64,000 nt of DNA, from positions 620,001 to 684,000 of the forward strand of contig OY730442.1 in NCBI GenBank assembly GCA_963422685.1, in the 5' to 3' direction. The translations under genes were made by a program, and so were the position numbers. Source of the stretch: Spongiihabitans sp963422685. GTDB lineage: Bacteria > Pseudomonadota > Gammaproteobacteria > Arenicellales > Poriferihabitantaceae. Under the pieces are notes generated by a model that saw only the letters and a list, made by a program, of their open reading frames with translations, was not told the origin of the DNA and ran no database searches. Positions 46,829 through 56,747 of this stretch are shown piece by piece; the first letter of the stretch is position 1, and every line of letters starts with the position of its first letter.

Positions 46829-47668
46829 ATGAGCAGCGGAAAATGTTTATGCGGCCGCATCACCTGGCAAATCATGGGCAAGCCGTCCGCAGCCTATCAT
46901 TGCCATTGCAGTATGTGCCGCAAAGCTCATGGGACGGCATTCGCCAGTTACTATTTCATGGCAGCGGAGAATTTTCGCTGGACCAACAGCCCGGATAGCG
47001 TTATGCGTTTTGCCTCTTCTCCCAGGATTACCCGGGCATTTTGCAAAACCTGCGGTTCGGTGGTCCCGGACCAGTATGGCAATAATGTTTACGTCCCTGC
47101 CGGATGCCATGACCATGGGCCGATGGTGGATGCGCATATTTTCGTCGGCTCAAAGGCGGCCTGGTTCGATATAACTGACGGCCTACCGTGCCATGATCAA
47201 TACCCCGATGGCGAAGGTCTGCCAGCTTATGCCGATAAAAAATACCCGGATGCAGTAGCAGGGGTAATCAGGGGAAGCTGCCTGTGCGATGCCGTGGCAT
47301 TTGCAATAACCGAGCCGTTCAAAGTCGTACATAACTGCCATTGCTCGCGCTGTCGCCAGGCACGTTCTGCTGTCCATGCAACCAACGGCTTTGTCGCGAT
47401 GAGCGCGGTTGCATTCAGCAAGGGCCGGAACCGCGTCTGCCATTACAAACTACCCTCGGCCCGGTTTTTCACCCACGCATTTTGTGCTGTCTGTGGTTCT
47501 GGATTACCGCGTATTGACCCCGAAAGAAAAATTGCCGTCGTCCCTTTCGGGGCTCTCGATGACCACCCCGGCTGCAAGCCGGCTGATCATATCCACGTGG
47601 CCAGCAAGGCGCGCTGGTATGAGATTACCGATGATTTACCGGTGTATGATGAAGGGCCGCTGTCCTGA
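46829..47668 (+). CDS. Protein with two GFA (glutathione-dependent formaldehyde-activating) domains
   Basis: 279 residues made of two GFA-type zinc domains. The first (~1-130) has CLCGRITW, YHCHCSMCRKAHG and FCKTCGS. The second (~147-275) has CLCDAVAF, HNCHCSRCRQARS and FCAVCGS. All Zn cysteines are present in both copies. Single-domain relatives bind glutathione adducts. It is a monocistronic gene. Confidence 0.85.
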   Translation: MSSGKCLCGRITWQIMGKPSAAYHCHCSMCRKAHGTAFASYYFMAAENFRWTNSPDSVMRFASSPRITRAFCKTCGSVVPDQYGNNVYVPAGCHDHGPMVDAHIFVGSKAAWFDITDGLPCHDQYPDGEGLPAYADKKYPDAVAGVIRGSCLCDAVAFAITEPFKVVHNCHCSRCRQARSAVHATNGFVAMSAVAFSKGRNRVCHYKLPSARFFTHAFCAVCGSGLPRIDPERKIAVVPFGALDDHPGCKPADHIHVASKARWYEITDDLPVYDEGPLS

Positions 47669-47918
47669 ATATTGTCGAGACAGGCGCACAGGCGGATAAT
47701 TTCTACCCGGCAATTCTGCATTGCTCTGCCAGACCGCATCCATGCAACGATGCAGCATCTGTACTCTCATCCCTGAAGGTCGCCGGGATTTTGCATCCTG
47801 TATCCCGCATATATACAAAACATCACCCCGGAACGGCGGATCGTCCACCCGCAAACGCGACCAACCATTTCAGGTGCAGTGGGTTAGGAAATAAATTGCA
47901 GGTTCACATTAAATTTCT

Positions 47919-47934
47919 ATATTACTAGAATAAT
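47919..47934. promoter_or_regulatory. Putative ArsR operator 1
   Basis: ATATTACTAGAATAAT, an imperfect 16-bp palindrome 38 bases before the ArsR gene. It matches the site at 48306 in the ATATTAC half and spacing. AT-rich palindromes of this type are usual ArsR/SmtB binding sites. Confidence 0.6.
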
Positions 47935-47972
47935 GGTTGTATTGAGGATTTTTATAACCTACACTCGGCGCC

Positions 47973-48284
47973 ATGAAGTTAACCAATGAACACGCCGCAG
48001 AAATTTTCAGTCAATTAGGCCATGCAATCCGGCTTTGTATCATCAGGATTCTGGTGGAAACCGGTGAGCAGGGACTAAAAGTCGGCGAGATTCAAAAGGA
48101 ATTAAACATCCCCGGGTCGACATTATCCCATCATTTACTGCATCTGAAAAACGCAGGCTTAATCCATCAATACCGGGTGAGCAATACCTTGGTGTGCTCC
48201 GTTCAATATGCAAAACTGGATGAAGCGATCCATTATTTGCAATCAGAATGCTGTGTTCGGGAAAACACCAAAAAGGCCGGTTGA
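47973..48284 (+). CDS. ArsR/SmtB family transcriptional repressor
   Basis: 103 residues with a winged helix: FSQLGHAIRLCIIRIL, then GEIQKELNIPGSTLSHHLLHLKNAGLI as recognition helix and wing. The C-terminus ends LQSECCVRENTKKAG; the CC pair may be the metal or metalloid sensor. It likely represses itself and the permease downstream through the two palindromes flanking it. Confidence 0.9.
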   Translation: MKLTNEHAAEIFSQLGHAIRLCIIRILVETGEQGLKVGEIQKELNIPGSTLSHHLLHLKNAGLIHQYRVSNTLVCSVQYAKLDEAIHYLQSECCVRENTKKAG

Positions 48285-48305
48285 TTTTTTGGCATTATTA
48301 TTTCG

Positions 48306-48321
48306 ATATTACCAGTAATAT
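48306..48321. promoter_or_regulatory. Putative ArsR operator 2
   Basis: ATATTACCAGTAATAT, a perfect 16-bp palindrome, 20 bases before the permease ATG and 21 bases after the ArsR stop. Together with the copy at 47919 it defines a consensus ATATTACYAGWAATAT. Confidence 0.65.
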
Positions 48322-48340
48322 AAAAACAAAGAGGTGTTCC

Positions 48341-49369
48341 ATGAATTTCAAAACACGCATCAACTGGAACATTAAACCAGACAAAGTGGTTGTGTTTCTG
48401 ACGGCGGCCATGGCTACGCTCTACATATTCAGCCCAGAACAAGGGCTCGGAAGCGTGCAATTCATGCTGGGATCAATAACCTATATTGCGCCGTATTTTA
48501 TTCTGGCCGTTGTGCTGGCCGCTGCCATAAAAGCCACTGGAGCAGATCAAATAATTGTCCGGCTGTTTACCGGCCATCCGGTAAAAATTGTCATCATTGC
48601 ATCTGTTTTTGGCGCACTTTCTCCTTTTTGCTCCTGCGGCGTTATCCCGTTGATTGCATCAATGCTGGCGGCAGGGGTGCCGCTTGCACCAGTCATGTCA
48701 TTCTGGATTGCTTCTCCCATTATGGACCCGGAGATGTTCATTTTGACTTCGGCAGGTATAAGCATGCCGTTCGCCACTGCCAAAGCCGGGTTCGCCATCG
48801 CGCTGGGGCTATTCGCGGGATTGAGTGTTTTACTGATCCAGCGGTTTGGCAAAATGGATTCGGCGCTGGCGCAGCGCATACAGACTCCGGGCGGCTGCGC
48901 AACTCCTTGCCGCCCGGCCAATGCAACTGTTGTTGAATGGAAATTCTGGAACACGCCAGCGAGAATACAGTTATTTAAATCTGAATTTATGCAGACGGCG
49001 TTATTTCTCGGCAAATGGCTGGCCCTGGCTTTTTTCATTGAAAGCCTGATGGTGGCCTATATAAACCCGCAATGGGTGCACCTGTACACGGGCGGGGATT
49101 CGCCATTGGTAATTCCAGTCGCGGCATTGATCGGTATGCCGTCATACTTGAATGGCTATGCCGCAATCCCCCTGGTGGGCGAACTTATGCAAATGGGCAT
49201 GTCGCCCGGAGCAGCCATGTCGTTCATGCTGGCGGGAGCGGTCTCGTCCATCCCGGCGGCCATCGCGGTATATGCCCTGGTCAGAAAGTCGGTATTCATT
49301 TTTTATCTGTCCACGGGTCTGGCGGGGTCAATCATTTCCGGCCTGGTGTTCCAGGCAGTATCCGGTTAG
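48341..49369 (+). CDS. UPF0718/ArsP-like permease (metal or organoarsenical efflux)
   Basis: 342 residues from ATG 48341, with GAGG before it. Around eight to ten membrane segments; the hallmark ALSPFCSCGVIPLIASMLAAGVP and the repeated second-half motif MPSYLNGYAAIPLVGELM place it in the permease family that includes ArsP and SO_0444-type Cu/Zn exporters. A cytoplasmic Cys loop (TPGGCATPCRP) may bind metal. It forms an operon with the ArsR repressor. Confidence 0.88.
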   Translation: MNFKTRINWNIKPDKVVVFLTAAMATLYIFSPEQGLGSVQFMLGSITYIAPYFILAVVLAAAIKATGADQIIVRLFTGHPVKIVIIASVFGALSPFCSCGVIPLIASMLAAGVPLAPVMSFWIASPIMDPEMFILTSAGISMPFATAKAGFAIALGLFAGLSVLLIQRFGKMDSALAQRIQTPGGCATPCRPANATVVEWKFWNTPARIQLFKSEFMQTALFLGKWLALAFFIESLMVAYINPQWVHLYTGGDSPLVIPVAALIGMPSYLNGYAAIPLVGELMQMGMSPGAAMSFMLAGAVSSIPAAIAVYALVRKSVFIFYLSTGLAGSIISGLVFQAVSG

Positions 49370-49652
49370 AACCTGGGGCGGCTGCATCCAGATGCGCAGT
49401 AAAATCGCGCCGCCGGCAGAAATAGCAGGCACCAGGGAAACTTCCGCCTCCTTGCGGCCACAACGTGCGGGCCGCAAGTGAACTCCTTCAGTCAGCGGAA
49501 TCTGGAATTGCCGGAGTGGTTTTATGCTGCGCGGGAATTCATCGACAAAGGCCAGGCCGTGGCTGGAGGCTGAAACCAGACGGGGCATTAATCAGGTTAA
49601 AGCATTTAACAGCAAATCCCCAGACCAGAAATTATAAGCCGGTAGAAACGGG

Positions 49653-51479
49653 TCACGCGCTCCTTTTCAGCCGGGAAGCGGTTTTGCGTTGGTGCTCCTT
49701 GAGTTTCTTTTTGCGGATGCGGATATGGTTCGGGGTAATTTCAACCAGTTCATCGTCATCGATAATTTCGATTGCGGATTCCAGGGTTAATTTTATTGGC
49801 GTTTCAAGCACGATGGCATTATCTTTTCCAGAGGCGCGAATGTTGGTAAGCTGCTTGCCTTTCAGCGGGTTTACCGCCAGGTCATTGTGCCGGGAATGCA
49901 GCCCGATAATCTGTCCTTCGTAGACTTGCGCATTGGGTTTGATAAACATTCTGCCGCGCTGTTGCAGATTACACAATGCAAACCCCAGCGCCTTGCCGGT
50001 GCTGGTTGACACCAGCGCACCATTCTGGCGGCGGTTGATGTTTTCACCTGCCACCGGGGCGTATTTATCGAGCACATGATAAATCAATCCGCTGCCCGAA
50101 GTCAGCGTCATAAAATCTGTCTGAAATCCTATCAGCCCGCGCGCCGGGATACGGTAGTTCAAGCGCACCCTGCCTTTACCGTCCGGCTGCATTTGCAGTA
50201 GTTCACCGGAGCGACTTCCCAATGCCTCCATAATCGCACCTTGATTTGATTCTTCAACATCCACAGTCAATTCTTCCCAGGGCTCGCATAACACGCCATC
50301 AATCATCCGGGTAATCGCCCGGGGCCGGGACACGGCGACTTCATATCCTTCCCGACGCATGGTTTCCAGTAAAATCCCCAGGTGCAATTCGCCCCGCCCG
50401 GAAACCGCAAAAACATCCTGGTCCGGCGTCGGCTCCACCCGCAATGCAACGTTGCGGATCAATTCCTGCTTTAAACGATTGCCAATTTGACGGGAGGTGA
50501 CAAATTTTCCATCCTGGCCCGCGAATGGCGAGGTGTTCACCTGAAAATTCATTCGCACGGTCGGTTCATCCACACGCAATGACGGCAGTGCTTCCGGTTT
50601 TTCCGGGTGACATATCGTGTCTGAGATGGCGAGATTTTCGATTCCGGTCAGCGCAATAATATCGCCGGCGCTGGCGCTTTTAACCGCAACCTTTTCGAGC
50701 CCGTGAAAACCAAAAATTTCCAGCACCCGCCCACTTCTGGTTTTACCCTGCCGATCAACTATGGTCACCGGAGACTTAACATTAATACCGCCGCGAGTCA
50801 CTCTACCCACGCCAATTGCGCCCACATACCTGGAATAATCCAGCGATGACACCTGCATCTGGAACGGCCCGTCCGCATCCACCTGAGGGGGTTGAACCTG
50901 GTCGACTATGGTTTGCAGCAGCACGGACATATCATCGGCAGGCACCTGGGCATCCAGACAGGCAAAGCCTTCAAGGGCGGAGGCATACACAACGGGGAAA
51001 TCCAACTGCTGGTCCGTTGCGCCAAGACGATCAAATAAATCGAATGTTTGATCCAGCACCCAGGCAGGGCGAGCGCCCTCCCGGTCTATTTTGTTTATTA
51101 CCACAATGGGTTTGAGTCCATGGCCGAACGCTTTTTGTGTGACGAAACGGGTTTGCGGCATAGGGCCTTCCACAGCGTCCACCAGTAAAAGTACCGAATC
51201 CACCATGGATAACACGCGCTCCACTTCGCCGCCAAAGTCCGCATGGCCTGGAGTGTCGACGATGTTGATGCGATAACCCTGCCATTTGATCGCAGTATTC
51301 TTGGACAGTATGGTAATGCCGCGCTCACGCTCAAGATCATTGGCATCCATGACCCGCTCCACCGGGCCAAAACGTTCTCCAAGGGTGCCTGACTGCTGCA
51401 ACAAGCGATCAACCAGGGTGGTTTTGCCGTGGTCAACGTGGGCGATTATCGCGATATTTCGGAGCCGTTCAATGGACAT
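49653..51479 (-). CDS. typA: Translational GTPase BipA/TypA
   Basis: 608 residues from the ATG at 51479 (MSIERLRNIAIIAHVDHGKTT); an upstream in-frame start adds 11 non-conserved residues. G1 AHVDHGKTTL, G2 ERERGITILSK, G3 DTPGHADFGGEVE and G4 NKIDREGARP are intact, followed by the EF-G-like domains and the TypA-specific C-terminal region (RVRLNYRIPARGLIGFQTDF, ending KKLKEHQRK). It acts on the ribosome during stress and cold growth. Confidence 0.96.
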   Translation of the reverse strand: MSIERLRNIAIIAHVDHGKTTLVDRLLQQSGTLGERFGPVERVMDANDLERERGITILSKNTAIKWQGYRINIVDTPGHADFGGEVERVLSMVDSVLLLVDAVEGPMPQTRFVTQKAFGHGLKPIVVINKIDREGARPAWVLDQTFDLFDRLGATDQQLDFPVVYASALEGFACLDAQVPADDMSVLLQTIVDQVQPPQVDADGPFQMQVSSLDYSRYVGAIGVGRVTRGGINVKSPVTIVDRQGKTRSGRVLEIFGFHGLEKVAVKSASAGDIIALTGIENLAISDTICHPEKPEALPSLRVDEPTVRMNFQVNTSPFAGQDGKFVTSRQIGNRLKQELIRNVALRVEPTPDQDVFAVSGRGELHLGILLETMRREGYEVAVSRPRAITRMIDGVLCEPWEELTVDVEESNQGAIMEALGSRSGELLQMQPDGKGRVRLNYRIPARGLIGFQTDFMTLTSGSGLIYHVLDKYAPVAGENINRRQNGALVSTSTGKALGFALCNLQQRGRMFIKPNAQVYEGQIIGLHSRHNDLAVNPLKGKQLTNIRASGKDNAIVLETPIKLTLESAIEIIDDDELVEITPNHIRIRKKKLKEHQRKTASRLKRSA

Positions 51480-51785
51480 CTTGTTTTTCCGGATCAATTT
51501 AATCAGCCGCATTAATTCCCCGGATTTTCCTGAACAGGGCGGAATTTAAAAGGCGGCGTATTCTAACCGAAAGAACGGCGGATACAATCCGAGAAGCATA
51601 AATGCCAGGCAATCAGGATTGAACGAACCATTGCCGCAGGCCATCATTTCCAGTACCGGCTATATGCCAACTGCGGTATGATTTGATATGCAGGGTTTGT
51701 CAGCATCGGACAGCCCACTATCGGGGTTGCATGATCACTCAACCCCGGCGTCCCGCAATACACAGATTAATCCCCGGAACCGAAA
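51480..51785. other. Divergent intergenic region, typA and FAH-family gene
   Basis: About 300 bases between divergent starts, presumably with both promoters. No RNA, repeat or additional gene was recognised. Confidence 0.4.
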
Positions 51786-52565
51786 ATGACTCACTGGATA
51801 CGATTTGAACAAAACAGCGTTATTCGCATTGGAACACTTGATGGCGAGACCGTAGAAGTTTTTACAGGCGAACTGTTCGACCATCCCACACGCACAGGAG
51901 AAACGCTTTGCATTGAAGAGGTGCGACTGCTTACGCCTTGTCAACCTTCGAAAATGCTTGCTTTATGGAACAATTTTCACGCCACCGCGGAAAAAAATAA
52001 TCTGCCGCGACCCGGCCATCCCTGGTACTTCGTTAAAACCAGCAACTCATTTGCACCCAGCGGCGCAACCATCAAAAGGCCAAATATATGCAGCGGTAAA
52101 ATTTTATTTGAAGGCGAGCTGGGCATCGTCATCGGCAAAACCTGCAAGGACATTGCAGCCACCAATATCGCTGACTATATCTTCGGTTATACCTGTGTCA
52201 ATGATGTCACCGCGCTGGAATATCTTTTCCATGAACCGGCCTTCGCTCATTGGACAAGGTCGAAAAACTTTGACGGGTTTGGTGTATTTGGCCCTGCCAT
52301 TGCAACCGATATTAATCCCGATAGTCTAGTCGTCAAGACCCGGCTGATTGGCGATGCAGTGCAGCAGCGCCAGCACTATCCTGTCAGCGACATGATATTT
52401 TCTCCCCACGAGATAGCCAGCAGAATATCTTGCGATATGACGCTAAATCCCGGCGACATCATCGCCTGCGGTACTTCACTCGGGGCCGGGGCGCTGAAAG
52501 ATGGCTGGAAGGTTGAGGTGAACATTGACGGCATAGGCAAATTGACCAATGTCTATAAAGATTGA
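51786..52565 (+). CDS. Fumarylacetoacetate hydrolase family protein
   Basis: 259 residues. KMLALWNNFHATAEKNN is the loop before the catalytic site, FEGELGIVIGK supplies the metal-binding Glu pair, and NDVTALEYLFHEPAFAHWTRSKNFDGFGVFGP has the conserved K-x-F-D motif. The C-terminal GDIIACGTSLGAG is the usual GTP-S-G loop variant. Members cleave C-C bonds or decarboxylate acylpyruvates and 2-oxo-diacids. Stands alone, convergent with aceK. Confidence 0.9.
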   Translation: MTHWIRFEQNSVIRIGTLDGETVEVFTGELFDHPTRTGETLCIEEVRLLTPCQPSKMLALWNNFHATAEKNNLPRPGHPWYFVKTSNSFAPSGATIKRPNICSGKILFEGELGIVIGKTCKDIAATNIADYIFGYTCVNDVTALEYLFHEPAFAHWTRSKNFDGFGVFGPAIATDINPDSLVVKTRLIGDAVQQRQHYPVSDMIFSPHEIASRISCDMTLNPGDIIACGTSLGAGALKDGWKVEVNIDGIGKLTNVYKD

Positions 52566-52630
52566 AAAAACAAAGAATCCGCTCCGGGCACCCGGTGCGC
52601 CCTGGGCCAGCACAGGCAATTGTGGGTCGG

Positions 52631-54397
52631 TTATGCTGCTAAATGGCCGGAGACCCGCTCGCTGTCTGGATAAACACTGACTCTGGGCACTTCGCCGCTC
52701 GCAAGTTTACGCTGCATCGCATCCCAATAATCCGTAGTAAGCAGTGCATGATGTTCACGCGCAAATATCCTGCGTAGATTTCTATCCGAAAGACAAAGAC
52801 CGCTGGGCAATTCCTCGGGTAAAAATACGAAACCGTCTTCAAAATACCAGTCTGGAATGTCTTCTTCGCCATCAAATCGATCTGAATTTGATCGCACCTT
52901 TACATCTCCAAGCGTTTCAATGGCATCGTAGTCGTACAGATAAACCTTGGAGTACGCCGTCACGCCGTAATTTCTCGCATCCAGATCCTTGTTGAAAATA
53001 TTCGCTGCGGCATTATTTTTAATGCAATACCCCAGGTTGATCATAATGGTCCGGGCCTGCCTGTCCGTTGCGGTTTCCAGGTAAACGGGAAGCGGCCTAA
53101 GCCGCCTTTGCACAATGAGGTAACGGAACAGTAAAGTATGCGCATCCTGTTCGATGCTGTGGTGGACAAACGCCAGCAGTTCAGTCCGCAACTCCTCATC
53201 AAACCAGCTCTTGGGCAAGCGCAATTTATAATAAATTATGCTGTCCAGCATGCTGTCGCTGCGATTTATTTCATGCACCCGGGTATACTTTTCAAGCACG
53301 GAATTCACGCCATAAAATTTATCCCACTTGTAATTATCGGTGGGAACGTTACGAATCACTTTGGCATGATAGGAACAACCCGGGGTGGAGAATCCGATGG
53401 CCACTGTGCCCCTGGCACCGGGAGAAATTGAAAACACGGCCTTGTTGTCTTTGATTTCCTGCTCCATCTCGCGCATCACCGCCAGCTTTCCCAAATGGTT
53501 GTAGCCGATGGTGGAATAGTGCAATCCAATGGGCCGCATTGGCATAATGCTTTTCAGAAACAAACACAACTCATGATAATAATCATTGGTAACATGGAAA
53601 TTTGCCAAAGTGGAGCTGAACATATTATGCGCATAAGTTGCGCTGTTAATCACAGCATCCACATATATACCCGATTGATCCCGTGATTTATCCCGGGGTT
53701 CATTATGAAGCAGGGCAATAATAAATGGCCGATACTTGCCCCGCATATAGCTGAAACGCCCCACCAGGTAGGCGCCCCGATTGCGGTAGAAGCCTGCGCG
53801 AAACATTTCCATAGCAACCGGATGATCCATATCATGGTGTTTCAGTTTAAGGTTTCTTTCAAGTCTTGCAACGATGCGTTCCGCATCACGGGTAATATCC
53901 TGAAAAGGCGTTTGGAATTTCTCCAGATCCAGAATACTTTCAATCATTGCCACATTGATCGCCTGTCTGCCCAGATCAATACGACAGTAACATGCCTCCA
54001 TTTGCCGCTGCGTCAGTGGGTTAAGCGGGCGAGAGGCGTAGTCCGCCACCAGCCACTCGCTGATATAGATTTTGCGTCTAATCGAATGCAGATAGGCCAG
54101 CGCAAGGTCTGCATGGTAAACCGACTCCACCGATGCGCGGAAGTGCCGCTCCACGTCATCCCATCGCGCCTCCTGCTTTTTTACTGCGGGATAAAGCCTG
54201 GCGATTCGTTCGCTTTCTTTGCGGATACTCTCGCTGTAAAGCCGGAGTCGAAGATTACTCAGCCGCACAGACTCGCTGAAGTGACATCTTTCAAAAGCAT
54301 GTTTCGCCTGCCTGGGTACGTCGCGAAATTGATTGTAGAACTGGTCGAACTGACCAAGCATATGCGCAGCAACCCGCCGTTCAATCTCTCTCATCAT
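52631..54397 (-). CDS. aceK: Isocitrate dehydrogenase kinase/phosphatase (AceK)
   Basis: 588 residues, the usual AceK length. The N-terminal regulatory half starts IERRVAAHMLGQFDQFYNQFRDVPRQAKHAFE. The kinase half has the ATP loop SPGARGTVAIGFSTPG, the Lys in AKVIRN, and the catalytic segment NNAAANIFNKDLDARNYGVT followed by VYLYDYDAIETL. It is more divergent than enterobacterial AceK but keeps these motifs. It switches isocitrate between the TCA cycle and the glyoxylate shunt; aceA/aceB are not in the window. Confidence 0.92.
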   Translation of the reverse strand: MMREIERRVAAHMLGQFDQFYNQFRDVPRQAKHAFERCHFSESVRLSNLRLRLYSESIRKESERIARLYPAVKKQEARWDDVERHFRASVESVYHADLALAYLHSIRRKIYISEWLVADYASRPLNPLTQRQMEACYCRIDLGRQAINVAMIESILDLEKFQTPFQDITRDAERIVARLERNLKLKHHDMDHPVAMEMFRAGFYRNRGAYLVGRFSYMRGKYRPFIIALLHNEPRDKSRDQSGIYVDAVINSATYAHNMFSSTLANFHVTNDYYHELCLFLKSIMPMRPIGLHYSTIGYNHLGKLAVMREMEQEIKDNKAVFSISPGARGTVAIGFSTPGCSYHAKVIRNVPTDNYKWDKFYGVNSVLEKYTRVHEINRSDSMLDSIIYYKLRLPKSWFDEELRTELLAFVHHSIEQDAHTLLFRYLIVQRRLRPLPVYLETATDRQARTIMINLGYCIKNNAAANIFNKDLDARNYGVTAYSKVYLYDYDAIETLGDVKVRSNSDRFDGEEDIPDWYFEDGFVFLPEELPSGLCLSDRNLRRIFAREHHALLTTDYWDAMQRKLASGEVPRVSVYPDSERVSGHLAA

Positions 54398-54513
54398 CTG
54401 ACATCATTTTAGCCTTGCAACAGAACGCGCCCGACAAAAATTTTGCGCTCACCAATATGCGCCAACACCCGGCTCTCAGCGCAGAAATATAAAATTAACG
54501 GGCAGCCGCATAA

Positions 54514-54541
54514 CGCCGTATTATCGCGCGCCGTATTATCG
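54514..54541. repeat. 13-bp direct repeat upstream of aceK
   Basis: CGCCGTATTATCG occurs at 54514-54526 and again at 54529-54541, two bases apart, in the gap between the PanE-like stop and the aceK start. Too short to classify. Confidence 0.6.
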
Positions 54542-54596
54542 GCGGTATTGCGGCAACGGCAGTGGTGTAACCGCAGCAGACCAGCATATCACCGCA

Positions 54597-55604
54597 TCAG
54601 GGCTGCAACGCTCCCTTGATGAATATCCGCTCCCGCTCCATAGTATGGCCAAGCAAACAGACGCAGGCATAGATCGCACGCAGGGTGGGGACTTCGGTTG
54701 CGGTAATTTCGGCCAGCTCTATGACCGCGCCTAACATGCCATCGATTTCCAGCGGCTTACCGGTTTCTACATCCTGCAGCATGGAAGTTTTATGCTTACC
54801 TACCTTCTCCGCGCCTTCTATACGTCTCTCAAGAGTAACCCGGAAACCCGCGCCAAGCTTTTCTGCCACCTCCCTGGCTTCGCTCATCATTGTGGCCGCG
54901 AGCGCCCTGGATGGCGGAAATTGGCATATCGCTTCCAAAGTGGAATGGGTCAGCGCGCTAATCGGATTAAACGACAGATTGCCCCATAACTTGAGCCATA
55001 TTTCAGAGCGAATATCATCCAGTACCCGGGATTTAAATCCGGCAGCGACAAACAGTTCTACGACTTTGCCCACTCTGTCGGAAACACTGCCATCCAGTTC
55101 CCCCACCGGAAAGCGGATGCCTTCAATATGCCTGATAACCCCCGGTTCTGATACCAACGCGGCCGGATAGGCAATGCACCCCAGCAGACATGCAGGGTCA
55201 ATGGCCCGGGCCAGCGCTCCGCCCGGGTCTACTGTTGCAACAAACCGTCCCTGGTAGTTTCCCGAAAGTTTCTGAAAATACCACCACGGTATGCCGTTCT
55301 GGAGGGTAACCATCACCGTGTCTGGCCCGATCAAATGCGATAGCTTATCCAGAACAGCCCCAATCTGGTGCGACTTTAACGCCAGCAATACCACGTCCTG
55401 ATGATCCAGTTCGGCGATATCATCGGTAGCAATCACATTATCGGCAATAATTTCTGCGCCATCTTGAATCAACTTCAATCCGTTCTTCCTGATGGCCGCG
55501 AGGTGTGCCCCACGGGCTATCAGCGAGACCTCATTTCCTGACTTTGCAAGTCGGGCACCCATAAACCCACCAATTGCGCCTGCGCCTACTACACAGATTT
55601 TCAT
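54597..55604 (-). CDS. 2-dehydropantoate 2-reductase-like ketoacid reductase (PanE/ApbA family)
   Basis: 335 residues with the NADPH fold CVVGAGAIGGFMGARLAKSG at the N-terminus, the conserved LQNGIPWWYF region, and the C-terminal catalytic helix with KLWGNLSFNPISALT. Family members reduce 2-ketoacids to 2-hydroxyacids. It is the most distal gene of the minus-strand carboxylate cluster, 210 bases after the formyltransferase, so it may serve that pathway rather than pantothenate synthesis (inference). Confidence 0.88.
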   Translation of the reverse strand: MKICVVGAGAIGGFMGARLAKSGNEVSLIARGAHLAAIRKNGLKLIQDGAEIIADNVIATDDIAELDHQDVVLLALKSHQIGAVLDKLSHLIGPDTVMVTLQNGIPWWYFQKLSGNYQGRFVATVDPGGALARAIDPACLLGCIAYPAALVSEPGVIRHIEGIRFPVGELDGSVSDRVGKVVELFVAAGFKSRVLDDIRSEIWLKLWGNLSFNPISALTHSTLEAICQFPPSRALAATMMSEAREVAEKLGAGFRVTLERRIEGAEKVGKHKTSMLQDVETGKPLEIDGMLGAVIELAEITATEVPTLRAIYACVCLLGHTMERERIFIKGALQP

Positions 55605-55814
55605 TTCATATCACCTCAAGCGTAAAAATTCAGCGCACGATTGTACCCGATACAAATTGCCCCTGTTATTTTTCCAATTAATTCAATATGTTGTGCGCTA
55701 ACAGCACCGGGCTGCCATGCAATGGCGCAAGAATAGTTTTAACACACCAGCACAACCCTTTTTCCATTTGAACCGGATTTCGGTGAATGCGGTTATGCGC
55801 AAACCACCCTTCGC

Positions 55815-56726
55815 TCAACTCCCGAGGATGTCGCCCACTACCAGGCCGCTTGATGCGGCGTATTCCGTTACCGGCACCTTGCCGCCGCCCGCCCTAACCC
55901 GTTTGATACGCAGGGCGGCATCGCCAGCGGTGACCAGGATACTGTTTTCATCCATCGCCACCACCTCTCCAGGTTTGCCGCTGCCAGTTTCCAGTGCCGA
56001 ATCGAATATTTTCAGCTCTGCACCATGGTGCGTGGTCCAGGCGCCAGGCTGTGGATTGGATGCGCGAATAATATTATAAATATGCGCGGCGGAATCGCTC
56101 CAATTGATCTTTGCCTGGCTTTTACCAAACCAGGATTCATAGGACCCTGCATCAAGATTCTGCTCAATTCTCGGCGCATTACCCGCTTTAACCCAATCCA
56201 GAGACGCAATCATTGCCGCCACGCCCATCGGAAACAGCTTGTTAAAATAGACATCGCCCAGGGTTTCATCCGCGCCAATTTCGCAGCTTTTCTGCATCAG
56301 GATCGGGCCCTCGTCCAACCCGTCATCCGGCCAGAAGATAGTCAGGCCGGTTTTCGTCGCCCCTGTTGCGATGGGCCAGTTAATGGACGACGGCCCCCGG
56401 TGCATGGGCAGCAGGGAAGGATGATACTGAAACGAACCGTGCCTGGGTGCATCTAAAACCGCTTCGGGCACGAACAGCAGGACGTACGCCATCATGCACA
56501 CATCGGCATCGAAAGACCGCATCAGCTCAAGCGCCTGCGGTGTTTTCCAGGAGTCGGGTTGATGCACCGGCAACCCTTTTGCCAATGCCAGCGCTTTAAG
56601 CGGGTCAGCCGGGCGGCCCTGCTGGTCCGGCGCGGTACACACGGCCACCACATTTTCTCCTCTGGCCAGTAGTTTTTCCAGAACAGCATGACCGAAGGCC
56701 TGCTGTCCATGCACAACGATTCGCAT
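55815..56726 (-). CDS. Formyltransferase family protein (methionyl-tRNA formyltransferase-like)
   Basis: 303 residues. The N-terminal formyltransferase domain has the catalytic elements FQYHPSLLPMHRGPSSINW (Asn replaced by Gln-Tyr in the usual N-x-H; His and the later Asp present) and TIFWPDDGLDEGPIL with Asp. The C-terminal barrel (PQPGAWTTHHGAELKI, IKRVRAGGGKVP) is the Fmt-like/FDH-type extension. True Fmt is unlikely given its place 21 bases behind frc; transfer or hydrolysis of the formyl group in this pathway is more probable. Confidence 0.82.
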   Translation of the reverse strand: MRIVVHGQQAFGHAVLEKLLARGENVVAVCTAPDQQGRPADPLKALALAKGLPVHQPDSWKTPQALELMRSFDADVCMMAYVLLFVPEAVLDAPRHGSFQYHPSLLPMHRGPSSINWPIATGATKTGLTIFWPDDGLDEGPILMQKSCEIGADETLGDVYFNKLFPMGVAAMIASLDWVKAGNAPRIEQNLDAGSYESWFGKSQAKINWSDSAAHIYNIIRASNPQPGAWTTHHGAELKIFDSALETGSGKPGEVVAMDENSILVTAGDAALRIKRVRAGGGKVPVTEYAASSGLVVGDILGS

Positions 56727-56747
56727 AGTATTTACCCCCGCTAAAAC

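Noticed and set aside
49370..49652. Short frames between the permease and typA
   Set aside because: They are continuations or shadows of flanking genes with no ribosome sites or motifs.
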